Shown here: positions 26,022 to 34,180 of the stretch, piece by piece
How positions within the stretch are numbered: position 1 is the first letter of the stretch
Layout: each line of letters starts with the position of its first letter
The notes under the pieces: model-generated
What the model was told of the DNA's origin: nothing
Seen by the model: the letters and a program-made list of their open reading frames with translations, nothing else
The model's database searches: none
Translations under genes and position numbers: made by a program
Source of the DNA: UBA4427 sp045106235
GTDB lineage: Bacteria > Myxococcota_A > UBA9160 > UBA4427
Length of the DNA stretch: 64,000 nucleotides
Assembly: GCA_045106235.1 (NCBI GenBank)
Contig: JBGCEJ010000035.1
Location: 1-64,000 of the forward strand
Direction: 5' to 3'

Positions 26022-26542
26022 GTCCCCTTCGCAGACCCTCCGGAGTTTCCGAATCCATGCGCAGGAACTCCCGTTCAAAACTCGCGGTCGCTTTTGCGTT
26101 AGGCCTCCTGCTGGTCGCCTGCCAGGGAAGCGATTTCGAACTCGGCAGCTCCGAGCCGCCGCCCGAGGGATGGGTCGAAATCAAGGGCAAGCGCATCGCC
26201 GTCGAGATCGCAGAATCCCCCGCCAAACAGGCCCTCGGCTTGGGCCAGAGGGATAGCCTCGACTGGGATACGGGGATGTATTTCCTCTACGAACGGCCCG
26301 CCTTCTATTCATTCTGGATGAAGGGCATGCGTTTTTCGATCGACATCATCTGGATCCACAAGGGACGAATCGTCGACCTCGACACCAATGTTCCCTTCGA
26401 AAAAGGCGGCAACGGCCCCACCGTCCGCCCGCGATCCCTCGTGGATGCCGTCCTTGAGGTCCCGGCCGGATACTCCGCAGCCAGCGGCTGGACTCTCGGC
26501 GACCGAGTCTCTTTCGAACGAACGCCGGTCGAGGCGCGTTAG
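26018..26542 (+). CDS. DUF192 lipoprotein
   Basis: A 174-residue protein with a signal peptide ending in the lipobox LLLVAC (Cys35). The rest is a DUF192 domain: VEIAESPAKQALGLGQRDSLDWDTGMYFLYERPAFYSFWMKGMRFSIDIIWIHKGRIVDLDTNVPFE, then VLEVPAGYSAASGWTLGD. The function of DUF192 is unknown. The given ATG overlaps the rpoH stop in an ATGA arrangement, which implies coupling; an internal ATG at 26057 would give a more usual signal-peptide n-region. Confidence 0.8.
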   Translation: MSPLRRPSGVSESMRRNSRSKLAVAFALGLLLVACQGSDFELGSSEPPPEGWVEIKGKRIAVEIAESPAKQALGLGQRDSLDWDTGMYFLYERPAFYSFWMKGMRFSIDIIWIHKGRIVDLDTNVPFEKGGNGPTVRPRSLVDAVLEVPAGYSAASGWTLGDRVSFERTPVEAR

Positions 26543-26564
26543 TTCGCCGTTTCAGCGCACGGTT

Positions 26565-27938
26565 TCAGCTTGAGGGTTCATCGGGCGCTGCCGGCAGCGT
26601 CCACTCGGGAAACTCGCGGCGAATTTCAGCCTGCACCGCCGCGTCAAGCCCATCCGTGTCAAAGCCCAGCACCTCGAAAAGCGCTTGATCAACGGACCAT
26701 CCTTCACCGATGCGGGCCAGCAATTTCCGCCGGCCCGCAACATCGGTTTGCCGCTCGATAAAATTCGCGGTCACGACCGACTGAAGGTACGCATCGCGCG
26801 CGCCGTCGTCGGTCAGCCCTGCGAAGCTCTGAGCGATCGACCGCAGCGGAATCCACGTCCCCGTCTCGATATTCGCGCGCAGTGCGGCACGCTCGCTCCG
26901 GGTCGACTCCGCCAGGCCCCGGGAAGCCCGTTCAATCTTTTCCGCAAAGCCCTCATTCAGCCAATAGGGCCGATCGCCGCCCGTCTGCTCCCGAAAAACC
27001 GCATGGGTGTACTCGTGAAAGAGGACGCCCCGCAGCGACTCTGAAGGATGCGCGGGAGAGGCGACATGAATCTGGCCGTCAAAAAAGCCGATCGTCTGAA
27101 ACGAGAAGCGATGGGCATGAGCGCGCACGTACGCCGCGCGTCCGTAGAGCACAACACCCAGCGGTTCGAGGGGAGCGACCCCAAGCGCGAGCGAAACCTG
27201 CGAACGCGCGTCCTCGAGAAAGCCAAGAACGCGGGTCGCGTAGTCGCCCGAGACTTCTCCGAGCCGCGCGTCCACCTGAACGCGAAAGTTCTCGCCGTTC
27301 ACTGTCTGCAGCTGAAGCGGCCCAGCCAACGTCGTCGGATCTGCGAGCGCCCGTTCGTCCTGAATCGCGGCAAGCCGCTGACGCGCCTTCTCTCGCCAAG
27401 GTGCGAGCGACGGCCCGGCTTCGTCGAGAAAGATGCGAAGGTGACGCTCCGCGGTGTTGAACCGTCCGCGCGCCCGCGCCAAAACGGAGAGGTACCAATG
27501 CGCCTCCGCATTGCGCGCATCCAAGCGAAGCACGCCCCGAAGCGTCGAATCCGCACGCGCCTCTTCGCCTCGGTTAAGGTCTGCAATTGCGCCGCGCAGA
27601 AGGCGAGCCACACGATGATCCCCGAAGCTCGAATCGCCCGCCGCGAGCGGTGGCCCCGTAATCCCGTCTTTCCAAGCGCTCTGCAGCGTCGTCAGGTCGT
27701 CTGCTCGCTCAGTCGACGCAGCTTCGGGCGGTGCCGTCTCGGCCTTATCCGTAAAATGCGTCACGCCCTCCGCGTCGACCCAGAATCGAATCTCACCCGC
27801 GATCGCGAGCGGCGCGGCGACTATGCTGCACGCAGCGGCAACGCCTAAGCAGGACAGGAGCAGGACCGAGCGCCGGACAACGAGCGGAAAGCCCGCCGGA
27901 CGGCACGCGCGAGAATGAGAAAGCATCGCGGATTGCAT
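26565..27938 (-). CDS. Exported DUF4124-TPR-gluzincin peptidase-like protein
   Basis: A 457-residue exported protein (hydrophobic signal about residues 20-47, ending AIAG). Residues 49-65 (EIRFWVDAEGVTHFTD) match DUF4124, a small envelope domain. Residues 110-200 look like TPR helices (ARADSTLRGVLRLDARNAEAHWYLSVLARARGRFNTAERHLR). The C-terminal part is a peptidase MA-like domain with the zinc site HEYTH and a downstream NEGFAE Glu ligand. Zinc-metallopeptidase activity is therefore likely; the target is unknown. It is convergent with the DUF192 gene, 22 bases apart. Confidence 0.78.
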   Translation of the reverse strand: MQSAMLSHSRACRPAGFPLVVRRSVLLLSCLGVAAACSIVAAPLAIAGEIRFWVDAEGVTHFTDKAETAPPEAASTERADDLTTLQSAWKDGITGPPLAAGDSSFGDHRVARLLRGAIADLNRGEEARADSTLRGVLRLDARNAEAHWYLSVLARARGRFNTAERHLRIFLDEAGPSLAPWREKARQRLAAIQDERALADPTTLAGPLQLQTVNGENFRVQVDARLGEVSGDYATRVLGFLEDARSQVSLALGVAPLEPLGVVLYGRAAYVRAHAHRFSFQTIGFFDGQIHVASPAHPSESLRGVLFHEYTHAVFREQTGGDRPYWLNEGFAEKIERASRGLAESTRSERAALRANIETGTWIPLRSIAQSFAGLTDDGARDAYLQSVVTANFIERQTDVAGRRKLLARIGEGWSVDQALFEVLGFDTDGLDAAVQAEIRREFPEWTLPAAPDEPSS

Positions 27939-27959
27939 GCAGGGCTCTTCGGCCCCGCG

Positions 27960-28532
27960 CTAGCGCGTCTTAACTGCTTCACCCGCAAGATGCCCGAGTT
28001 CGGGCAGGATCAGCTTCTCCATGGCGAGACGGACGGCCCCCCTCGATCCGGGGATCACGAAAACGACCTTCCCGTTCACCAGCCCCGCCATCGCACGAGA
28101 CAATAAAGCTGCAGAGCCGATCTCCTCGTAAGACAGCATCCGAAAGAGCTCCCCGAAACCGGGAATCACGCGTTCAAGCTCTGGTTCAAGGGTGTCCGGC
28201 GTGACATCGCGCGGCGCGATCCCCGTCCCCCCCGTAAAGATGATCGCCGAAGCTTCACCCTCCGCCTGACAAGCCGCGAGCGCTTCGCGGAGCGCGGCCG
28301 GCTCATCTGGAACAATCCGCCGCCCGACGACAGTCTGGCCATTCGCCTTCAGCATCTCTTCGACGAGCGCGCCACCGGTATCCGTTTCAAGGGTGCGGGT
28401 ATCGCTCACCGTGACGATCGCCGTCGGCACCGAAGCAGGCGCCGCCTTGCGATGATGATGCCCCTGATGCGCGGGGGAGGCAGACGAAGTCGACGCGGCG
28501 TCCTTTTCGTGATGATGCTTAGGCATGGTCAT
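27960..28532 (-). CDS. moaB: Molybdopterin biosynthesis protein of the MoaB/MogA family
   Basis: A 190-residue protein that adenylates molybdopterin before molybdenum insertion. It has the family motifs IVTVSDTRTLETDTGGALVEEML, AIIFTGGTGIAPRDVTPDTLEPEL and VNGKVVFVIPGSRGAVRLAMEKLILPEL. A His-rich N-terminal stretch (PKHHHEK, HQGHHHRK) precedes the domain and might bind metal (inference). Its start lies inside the last codons of the MoaD-MoaE gene (overlap of 14 bases), so translation is coupled. An ATG two codons later is equally possible. Confidence 0.9.
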   Translation of the reverse strand: MTMPKHHHEKDAASTSSASPAHQGHHHRKAAPASVPTAIVTVSDTRTLETDTGGALVEEMLKANGQTVVGRRIVPDEPAALREALAACQAEGEASAIIFTGGTGIAPRDVTPDTLEPELERVIPGFGELFRMLSYEEIGSAALLSRAMAGLVNGKVVFVIPGSRGAVRLAMEKLILPELGHLAGEAVKTR

Positions 28533-29187
28533 CGACCCAATAGGCGCCGTCCGTCGCAGTCTCATGCTTCCAAATCGGCACGGTCACCTTCAATGTATCG
28601 ATCGCATAACGACATGCCTCGAACGCTTCCGCGCGATGCGGTGATGCAGCCGCGACAATGACGGCAGCATCGCCAATGGCAAGCATCCCCACGCGATGCG
28701 CAATCGCGACCCGCGTCCCCGGCCAGCGCTCCGCAGCCTGGTCGCAGATCTTCTCCATCTCGCGCTCAGCCATCGCGGGATAGGCCTCATATTCAAGATG
28801 CTTGATCTCATGCCCCCGAGCGCGATTCCGCACGTTCCCCACAAAGGTCACGATCCCCCCAGCGTCGGGGCCATCGATCCGCGCAACCACCTCGGCCTCG
28901 TCCAGATCCTGATCCGAAATCGTGCAGCGCTTCGGCTCTCCATCTCCGCCCGCCACCGGAGGCAAGAAAGCGACCTCGTCGCCATCGGAGAGCAAAGCGT
29001 CGGATTCAGCGATCTCGAGATTCACGGACGCGGCGAGCCGGTCCCCGAGTTCGTCCACAAGCGGCGCGCGCTTCGCGAGCCAGACGCGGACATCCGCCAC
29101 CGTCGCGCCCGGTTCGAGCTCGACGATCAGCGTGGATTCGCCGGCCTCTGCGCGCAGAGAGCCAAAAAGTTTCAGCGTAATTTTCAT
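28519..29187 (-). CDS. MoaD-MoaE fusion, molybdopterin synthase
   Basis: A 222-residue protein. Residues 1-82 are a ubiquitin-like MoaD (MKITLKLFGSLRAEAGES...DALLSDGDEVAFLPPVAGG). The double Gly that MoaD needs at its free C terminus is followed directly by DGEPKRCTISDQDLD and a full MoaE domain (GGIVTFVGNVRNRARGHEIKHLEYEAYPAMAEREM...VAIAHRVGMLAIGDAAVIVAAASPHRAEAF...VPIWKHE). In mycobacterial MoaX, a similar fusion is cut after the double Gly. The start at 29187 (MKITLK) is chosen on family grounds; ATG 29196 is in frame. Confidence 0.88.
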   Translation of the reverse strand: MKITLKLFGSLRAEAGESTLIVELEPGATVADVRVWLAKRAPLVDELGDRLAASVNLEIAESDALLSDGDEVAFLPPVAGGDGEPKRCTISDQDLDEAEVVARIDGPDAGGIVTFVGNVRNRARGHEIKHLEYEAYPAMAEREMEKICDQAAERWPGTRVAIAHRVGMLAIGDAAVIVAAASPHRAEAFEACRYAIDTLKVTVPIWKHETATDGAYWVDDHA

Positions 29188-29529
29188 GGGAGGCATAGGG
29201 GGCGGGAGAGTACTCCCGCCGAGTAGGAAGCTCAAATCAAGGCGAATAGTTCGACAAGTGTCGTAATATTGACGCCTTTTTTGGAAAAAGTGTGACGTTG
29301 TGACCATGATCACATTCAATAAATCTTCCCTTTCCGAATGTGATGTGGGGATGGGGAAAGAGGGACGCAGGCTTTAAGCAATGTGATCTCCACACCACCT
29401 CGAAGCATGAATCTGACCTGAAGGGACGCGGAAGGGCGTTTCTTACGGTCCGAGAAAGAAAACCAGCGCTCAGACAATCAAAATATTTTTCGTATCGACT
29501 TGTCGAACAAGGGCCAATGAGGGGGGTCC
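29188..29529. other. AT-richer divergent control region
   Basis: 342 bases between the divergent moaD-moaE fusion and the VCBS lipoprotein. No gene is visible. It is clearly richer in A and T than the flanking coding DNA, contains the CRP-type palindrome described separately, and is bracketed by an 11-base inverted repeat (GTTCGACAAGT at 29249-29259 and its complement at 29498-29508). Confidence 0.6.
29299..29314. promoter_or_regulatory. CRP/FNR-type binding site candidate
   Basis: TGTGACCATGATCACA fits the CRP consensus TGTGA-N6-TCACA with no mismatch. A further TGTGA precedes it at 29291. It lies 112 bases upstream of the moaD-moaE start and 216 bases upstream of the lipoprotein start. No CRP-family regulator gene is in the window. 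Confidence 0.6.
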
Positions 29530-31203
29530 ATGTCCAACGAATCAACACGCATCCAGCCTACGCAGAGCCACTCCAATCCTGAGGGGCCCGTGCGCCCGAC
29601 CCGACACGCTGTGGCGCGGAAAGCCCTCGCGTGCGGATTGCTCTTGATGCTCGGACTATTCGGGACCGCTTGCGACGATGATAACAACGGTGGGGGTTCC
29701 GCCTCACGAAAGAGCCCCGTCGTCAAGCTCGTCAGCGAGCCCGTCGACCTCCCGGCTGGACAGACGGAAGCATCCATGGCTTGGGAACCCTCCATCGGGG
29801 CGATCGATAGCTACCTCATCTTTCTTTCGCGGAACGGCTCGGTCTTCAACTTCACGAGCAGCACCCCCACCCCCGACATCAGCATTTCCGGACAGGGCGG
29901 AGACGAGGTTCGCATCGTCGTCGTCGCAGTCAATGAGAACGGTGCCCTGAGCGAAAGCTCCCCACCCTCTGCCCCCGTCCGCTTCTACGCCGAGGAAACC
30001 GAACTCCCGTCCGTCGCCGCGGCACAAAGCCGCTCCGAAAGCGCGACCGCAAGCGTCGTCGCGAACGCCTCTTCTGCTAACGCCTCCGGAAGCACCTCGA
30101 GCAGCGCGTTAGGTGATGTCGTCGCCGAAGCGCCGATTACGGCGGTCGAAACCGCAGCGGTGGTCGCGAAGGCACCCGAGGCGTCTGCGCAAGGCCCCCA
30201 AGCAGTCACCGAGGCCGAAGAGCTCGCCCAGACAGAGGATGCAGCGGAAACGGACTACAGCGATCCTGATGTCCGCGCGGCCCTCCGAGAGCGCCTCCTT
30301 TCGGCCGATGCCCGCCTCGCCTCTCCCCTTCTCCGATCGAACGCCGTCGATGAATGGCTTCAGTCCTTCGTCGATGAAGAAATCGCCGCAGGGGTCATGC
30401 TGATCGGGACCGGAAACGTGAACGGCGACGAGACGCGCGAGCTCATCTTCAAAGACGCCGCCGGCCAGCTCTTCGTCGCCGATGGAGAGACTTTCCTCGG
30501 AAGCACGCTCGGCTACACCGAAGCAAACGCCGGAGCAGACACAGATGCAGACGGCAGCGACGCCGACCTGCTGCGGCCTGCCGAGACCCTGGTCGAGCGC
30601 CTACGGCTCCGATCAACAGAACGATTCTTGGGCCTCGAAAACTTCGGTGATGAAGTCGGCTCGCAGTGGCTAATCGAAGACAGCGTGTCTGGGCAGATCT
30701 CCCTCGCTCCGTTCGACGCCCTTACAACGGACGCTCCATTGATCCCCTCCGACCTCGCAAACGACGAAGCATTCACGCTCCTCGGCCATGGCGATTTCGA
30801 CGGCGACGGAGAGATGGACCTGCTTTGGCGAAACGGCGCCGAGGATCAGCTCTTCGCCAGCACGGCGGAAACGGACTGGATCCCCAACGCATCGACCGGC
30901 ATCTCGATCCCGGACGTTCGCCATACCGACTCCATTCTCGCGATCGCCGATTTCAACGGAGACGGCCAAGACGATGTGCTCACCCATGACGACAAGGGGC
31001 GACTGCGCATCGCAATTTTCCTCCTAGGATCGAGCGAAAAGGCATTCTGGGTCGCCGGTACAGAGGATCTGCCGAAGGGGCTCGACCTGGTCGGCACCCT
31101 CGACATCGACCGCGATGGCGTGACCGAGATCGCCTGGCGGGGCGAAGCGGGCATTCGGATCTGGGACGCGCGCCAGGGGCCCGAGACGATTCCGACCTTC
31201 TAG
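29530..31203 (+). CDS. Secreted lipoprotein with Ca-binding VCBS/FG-GAP-type repeats
   Basis: A 557-residue protein. A long n-region precedes a hydrophobic core (ALACGLLLMLGLFGTAC), whose Cys is the probable lipidation site, followed by DDDNNGGG. Residues 60-155 resemble a fibronectin-type domain. A low-complexity Ala/Ser/Glu/Val-rich linker covers about 160-240. The C-terminal half has four D-x-N/D-x-D-type loops (NVNGDETREL, DFDGDGEMDLLW, DFNGDGQDDVL, DIDRDGVTEIAW) typical of FG-GAP/VCBS repeats that bind calcium. GAGGGGGG lies just before the ATG. Role unknown, probably surface adhesion or binding. Confidence 0.75.
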   Translation: MSNESTRIQPTQSHSNPEGPVRPTRHAVARKALACGLLLMLGLFGTACDDDNNGGGSASRKSPVVKLVSEPVDLPAGQTEASMAWEPSIGAIDSYLIFLSRNGSVFNFTSSTPTPDISISGQGGDEVRIVVVAVNENGALSESSPPSAPVRFYAEETELPSVAAAQSRSESATASVVANASSANASGSTSSSALGDVVAEAPITAVETAAVVAKAPEASAQGPQAVTEAEELAQTEDAAETDYSDPDVRAALRERLLSADARLASPLLRSNAVDEWLQSFVDEEIAAGVMLIGTGNVNGDETRELIFKDAAGQLFVADGETFLGSTLGYTEANAGADTDADGSDADLLRPAETLVERLRLRSTERFLGLENFGDEVGSQWLIEDSVSGQISLAPFDALTTDAPLIPSDLANDEAFTLLGHGDFDGDGEMDLLWRNGAEDQLFASTAETDWIPNASTGISIPDVRHTDSILAIADFNGDGQDDVLTHDDKGRLRIAIFLLGSSEKAFWVAGTEDLPKGLDLVGTLDIDRDGVTEIAWRGEAGIRIWDARQGPETIPTF

Positions 31204-31282
31204 CTCGAGAGGGTAGCGGCGCGCGCAGCGCAGCATGGCAGCGCGGTTCAACCCGCCGCTCCGTCCGGCCGATAGGGCCATT

Positions 31283-31555
31283 ATGGCTAACGGGAACGCG
31301 CAGCAAGCTTGGGACACACCTCCACCAAAGCGAGAAATCGTGGAAGCTTGGCTAGATCGCGTACGGCCTGCGCTCGTGGCCGACGGAGGCAACGTCGAGC
31401 TGCTCTCCGTGGACTATGACGGGACGATTCGAATCGCTCTCCAAGGCGCCTGTGTCGAATGCCCGGCCCAGATCTCGACAGTGCGAATCGGAATCGAAGA
31501 GCCCCTCAAGAAGGCCATCGCCGGCGTGCAGTCGGTCGTCGTCATCGACGCCTAA
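31283..31555 (+). CDS. NifU-like C-terminal domain protein (Fe-S scaffold/carrier)
   Basis: A 90-residue protein that consists of the NifU C-terminal domain: IVEAWLDRVRPALVADGGNVELLSVDYDGTIRIALQGACVECPAQISTVRIGIEEPLKKAIAGVQSV. The two Cys of CVECP are the Fe-S cluster ligands. Such stand-alone domains accept and pass on clusters. The start at 31283 has AGGG at 5-6 bases; the frame is open back to 31235 without a binding site. The terminator hairpin follows. Confidence 0.88.
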   Translation: MANGNAQQAWDTPPPKREIVEAWLDRVRPALVADGGNVELLSVDYDGTIRIALQGACVECPAQISTVRIGIEEPLKKAIAGVQSVVVIDA

Positions 31556-31587
31556 CTCCCGAACTCCCGAACTCCCGAAACGAGAAT

Positions 31588-31626
31588 GGCCCCGCCCATC
31601 GCGTTCAATACGCGAAAGACGGGGCC
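31588..31626. terminator. Hairpin between convergent nifU-like and bactofilin genes
   Basis: Outer arms GGCCCCG (31588-31594) and CGGGGCC (31620-31626) with inner arms TCGCGT (31599-31604) and ACGCGA (31610-31615) make a two-part stem. It sits between convergent genes, so it may act in both directions. There is no long T-run. Three tandem copies of AACTCCCG lie just before it at about 31554-31578. Confidence 0.6.
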
Positions 31627-31690
31627 GGCCCCCTAGCACATCTCGCGAAACCGACGGGGTGTCGGCTCCGACTTAATCTTTGAGGCGACG

Positions 31691-32194
31691 CTAGGCCTTC
31701 TTCTCAGAAGACTTGCTGTCACCGGAAGATGCATTCTGGCCCTTGTTGCTGCCGCCCGACGCATTCGCCGAAGCACCAGCGTTCTTGCCCATGCGAACCG
31801 CGCCGTTCAGCTGCGCGCCCTCTTCCATCATAATTTTCGGTGCTGCAAGGTCACCGTTCACAACCGCCGTCTTGTGCAGAACGATCTGCTCGCTCGCGAG
31901 GACGTCGCCTTCGACGAGACCGCTGATCACAACGCTGACGGATTTGATCTGCGCGTGGATCTGGCCGGACTCACCGACGATCAGCGTGTTATCGCTGGAA
32001 ATCTCACCGCTGAAAGTGCCATCGATGCGCACCGTATCTTTGAACGAGAGCTTGCCCTCGAATTCAGAACCCTGATCAATAAACGCCGTCAGGTTCCCGA
32101 ATCCACCGGCTGCGGGCGCGCTTGCCCCCGTGCTCGAAGGCATCGCGCCTGTCTGCGTCTCACCCTTACCTCGACCGAAACCGCTCATAGCCAT
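31691..32194 (-). CDS. Bactofilin (polymer-forming cytoskeletal protein)
   Basis: A 167-residue protein. The central beta-helix domain is clear: TAFIDQGSEFEGKLSFKDTVRIDGTFSGEISSDNTLIVGESGQIHAQIKSVSVVISGLVEGDVLASEQIVLHKTAVVNGDLAAPKIMMEEGAQLNGAVRM. Flanking tails are disordered and rich in Gly, Ser and Lys. Bactofilins form filaments that organise shape, stalks or DNA segregation in different bacteria. GGGAGG lies about 13 bases upstream of the ATG at 32194. It diverges from holB. Confidence 0.9.
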   Translation of the reverse strand: MAMSGFGRGKGETQTGAMPSSTGASAPAAGGFGNLTAFIDQGSEFEGKLSFKDTVRIDGTFSGEISSDNTLIVGESGQIHAQIKSVSVVISGLVEGDVLASEQIVLHKTAVVNGDLAAPKIMMEEGAQLNGAVRMGKNAGASANASGGSNKGQNASSGDSKSSEKKA

Positions 32195-32361
32195 GCTGAT
32201 CGTCTGCCTCCCAAAAAGAATTTGCGTGTCCCTTGCGCTATCGGGCTGGGCAACCGGCATCTTGAGTGCAAAACGAACGGGAAAATGAAGAAGACCCGGG
32301 GGCTTCCGAAAAGCGCTGCGCGGCCGTGACGCTGCCCCTCCCGGGTCGCTAGGATGAGGAG

Positions 32362-33294
32362 ATGGAAGATGAATCCCTTGGGGAAAATGATCCCGCGCGC
32401 ATTCTTCACCGCTCCGTCAAGAACGAGCGGATCCATTCTTCGTACCTACTCACGGGTTCCGGCGAGACGCCCTCCGCGGAGGCCTACCGATTCGCACGCG
32501 CGCTGGTCTGTGAAAACAGCGCGAGCAGCGGCATCGCCTGCGAGTCTTGCACGGCATGCCAGCGCTCGAACGAAATCGGTGAAGATGGCGAGCCGACTGA
32601 CCCCATCGCGCTGGATGGCAAGGGAAAGCGGGGCCCCACGTATCGCCATATCGGCGACCATCCCGATCTCCTCTGGGTCGAACGGGGCGCCGACGATACC
32701 CGAATCACGATTGGCCAGGTGCGCGATGTCCAGGCCGCGCTTCGCCTCGGCGCGAATGAAGGGGGACGGCGCGTCGCGGTGATCGACCAGGCCGAATGGC
32801 TCAACCCTCAGGCACAGAACGCGTTGCTTCGACTGCTTGAAGAACCGCCGCCACTCACAACCCTCATGCTCGTCTCCTCCCGCGCCTCCGCCATCATCGC
32901 CACAATCCGTTCGCGCAGCGTCCGCGTCCGATTTCCCGTCGAACGCGCGACGGGGCTGCGCGATGCGGATACACCCGAAGAAGTCGCCGAGATCGTGCGC
33001 ACCCTCGATACGCTGGGCAGCCGTTCTGTCGGCGAACTCCTCGATTTCGCGGAGCAGTACCGCGGCGCACGCGCCACCGCCGCCGAAGGAGTCACCGAGC
33101 TCATCGACCTCAGCTCGACCTGGCTGAACGAAGCTGTGAAAGACCGCGTCATCGCGGGAGACACGCCCCCGCCGCGCCAGCTCGATGCCTACCGGAGCCT
33201 GCAACAACTCCGCCGTGACCTGATCCAACGAAACGCCAACCCACAAATGGTCGCGGAGCGCCTCCTGTTGGGCCTGCGCGACGCGATGGCCTAA
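32362..33294 (+). CDS. holB: DNA polymerase III delta' subunit HolB
   Basis: A 310-residue clamp-loader subunit. It opens with ILHRSVKNERIHSSYLLTGSGETPSAEAYRFARALVC, in which the usual P-loop is degenerate, as expected for delta'. A Cys cluster (CESCTACQR) replaces the zinc module. Then RITIGQVRDVQAALRL, RVAVIDQAEWLNPQAQNALLRLLEEPPPLTTLMLVSS and TIRSRSVRVRF, typical of the family. The commonly linked tmk gene is not upstream. The tatD gene starts 3 bases after its stop. Confidence 0.9.
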   Translation: MEDESLGENDPARILHRSVKNERIHSSYLLTGSGETPSAEAYRFARALVCENSASSGIACESCTACQRSNEIGEDGEPTDPIALDGKGKRGPTYRHIGDHPDLLWVERGADDTRITIGQVRDVQAALRLGANEGGRRVAVIDQAEWLNPQAQNALLRLLEEPPPLTTLMLVSSRASAIIATIRSRSVRVRFPVERATGLRDADTPEEVAEIVRTLDTLGSRSVGELLDFAEQYRGARATAAEGVTELIDLSSTWLNEAVKDRVIAGDTPPPRQLDAYRSLQQLRRDLIQRNANPQMVAERLLLGLRDAMA

Positions 33295-33297
33295 CGC

Positions 33298-34086
33298 ATG
33301 TGGCTTGATAGTCATTGCCATGTCACCGCGGACCGTTTCGACGAAGACCGGAAAGCGGTCATCGACCGCGCCTTCGAGGGCGGCGTCGACGCGCTGATCT
33401 CGATTGGCTCGGGTTACGGAATCCAGGGCAATGCGGACGCGCTTGCCCTCGCACAAACAGACCCGCGAATCTGGGCCGCAATCGGTGTTCATCCCCATGA
33501 AGCCGCCGAGCTGAACGATGAGAACCGAAATGCGATGCGCGATTGGCTCGCGAACGACCGGGTCGTGGCCGTCGGCGAATGCGGTCTCGACTACCATTAC
33601 ATGAATGCCCCGCGCGAAACCCAGCGCGCCGTTTTCGCGGAACAAGTCGCTCTCGCCCGAGAGCTCGATATGCCCGTGACCATCCACGTCCGGGGCGACG
33701 AGCCAAACGCCTATGACGAGCTGCTCGACATCTGGATCGCCGAAGGAAAGGGCGAGCTACAGGGCGTTCTTCATTGCTATACCGGCACCCTCGAATTCGC
33801 CCGCCGCGCGATGCAGCACGGCTTCTACGTTTCCTTTTCCGGCATCGTCACCTTCAAAAAGAGCGACGATTTGCGCGAAGTCGCCCGAGGGATTCCCCTC
33901 GACCGCTTGATGGTGGAAACCGATGCCCCCTTCCTCGCGCCCCAGGGTCATCGGGGCAAGCGAAATGAGCCCGCATGGGTCGCCCGGGTCGGTGAAACAA
34001 TCGCCGAACTTCATCAAGTGCCCGTCGAGACCGTTGCGGAAAAGACAAGCGCCAACGCCCGCACGCTATTCAGAATCCCCGGCTGA
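33298..34086 (+). CDS. TatD-family metal-dependent DNase/hydrolase
   Basis: A 262-residue TIM-barrel hydrolase. Metal ligands are visible: DSHCH at residues 4-8, VGECGLDYHY, VTIHVRG, LHCYTGTLEFARRAMQHGFYVSFSGIVTFK and MVETDAPFLAPQGHRGKRNEP (final Asp). TatD enzymes are 3'-5' exonucleases or deacylases in different organisms. Closely linked to holB, which is a widely conserved neighbourhood. Confidence 0.92.
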   Translation: MWLDSHCHVTADRFDEDRKAVIDRAFEGGVDALISIGSGYGIQGNADALALAQTDPRIWAAIGVHPHEAAELNDENRNAMRDWLANDRVVAVGECGLDYHYMNAPRETQRAVFAEQVALARELDMPVTIHVRGDEPNAYDELLDIWIAEGKGELQGVLHCYTGTLEFARRAMQHGFYVSFSGIVTFKKSDDLREVARGIPLDRLMVETDAPFLAPQGHRGKRNEPAWVARVGETIAELHQVPVETVAEKTSANARTLFRIPG

Positions 34087-34180
34087 GTTCCCCGCGCCCC
34101 GACTATTCCTTGCCGAGTCCCCACCGAGTCCCCATTTACGCCCCGGTTCTTCCGTCCCTTCCCTTGAGGTCCAGCCGAAA

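Noticed and set aside
32446..33687. 413-codon minus-strand frame opposite holB/tatD
   Set aside because: Shadow of two certain genes; spans their junction without any ribosome binding site.
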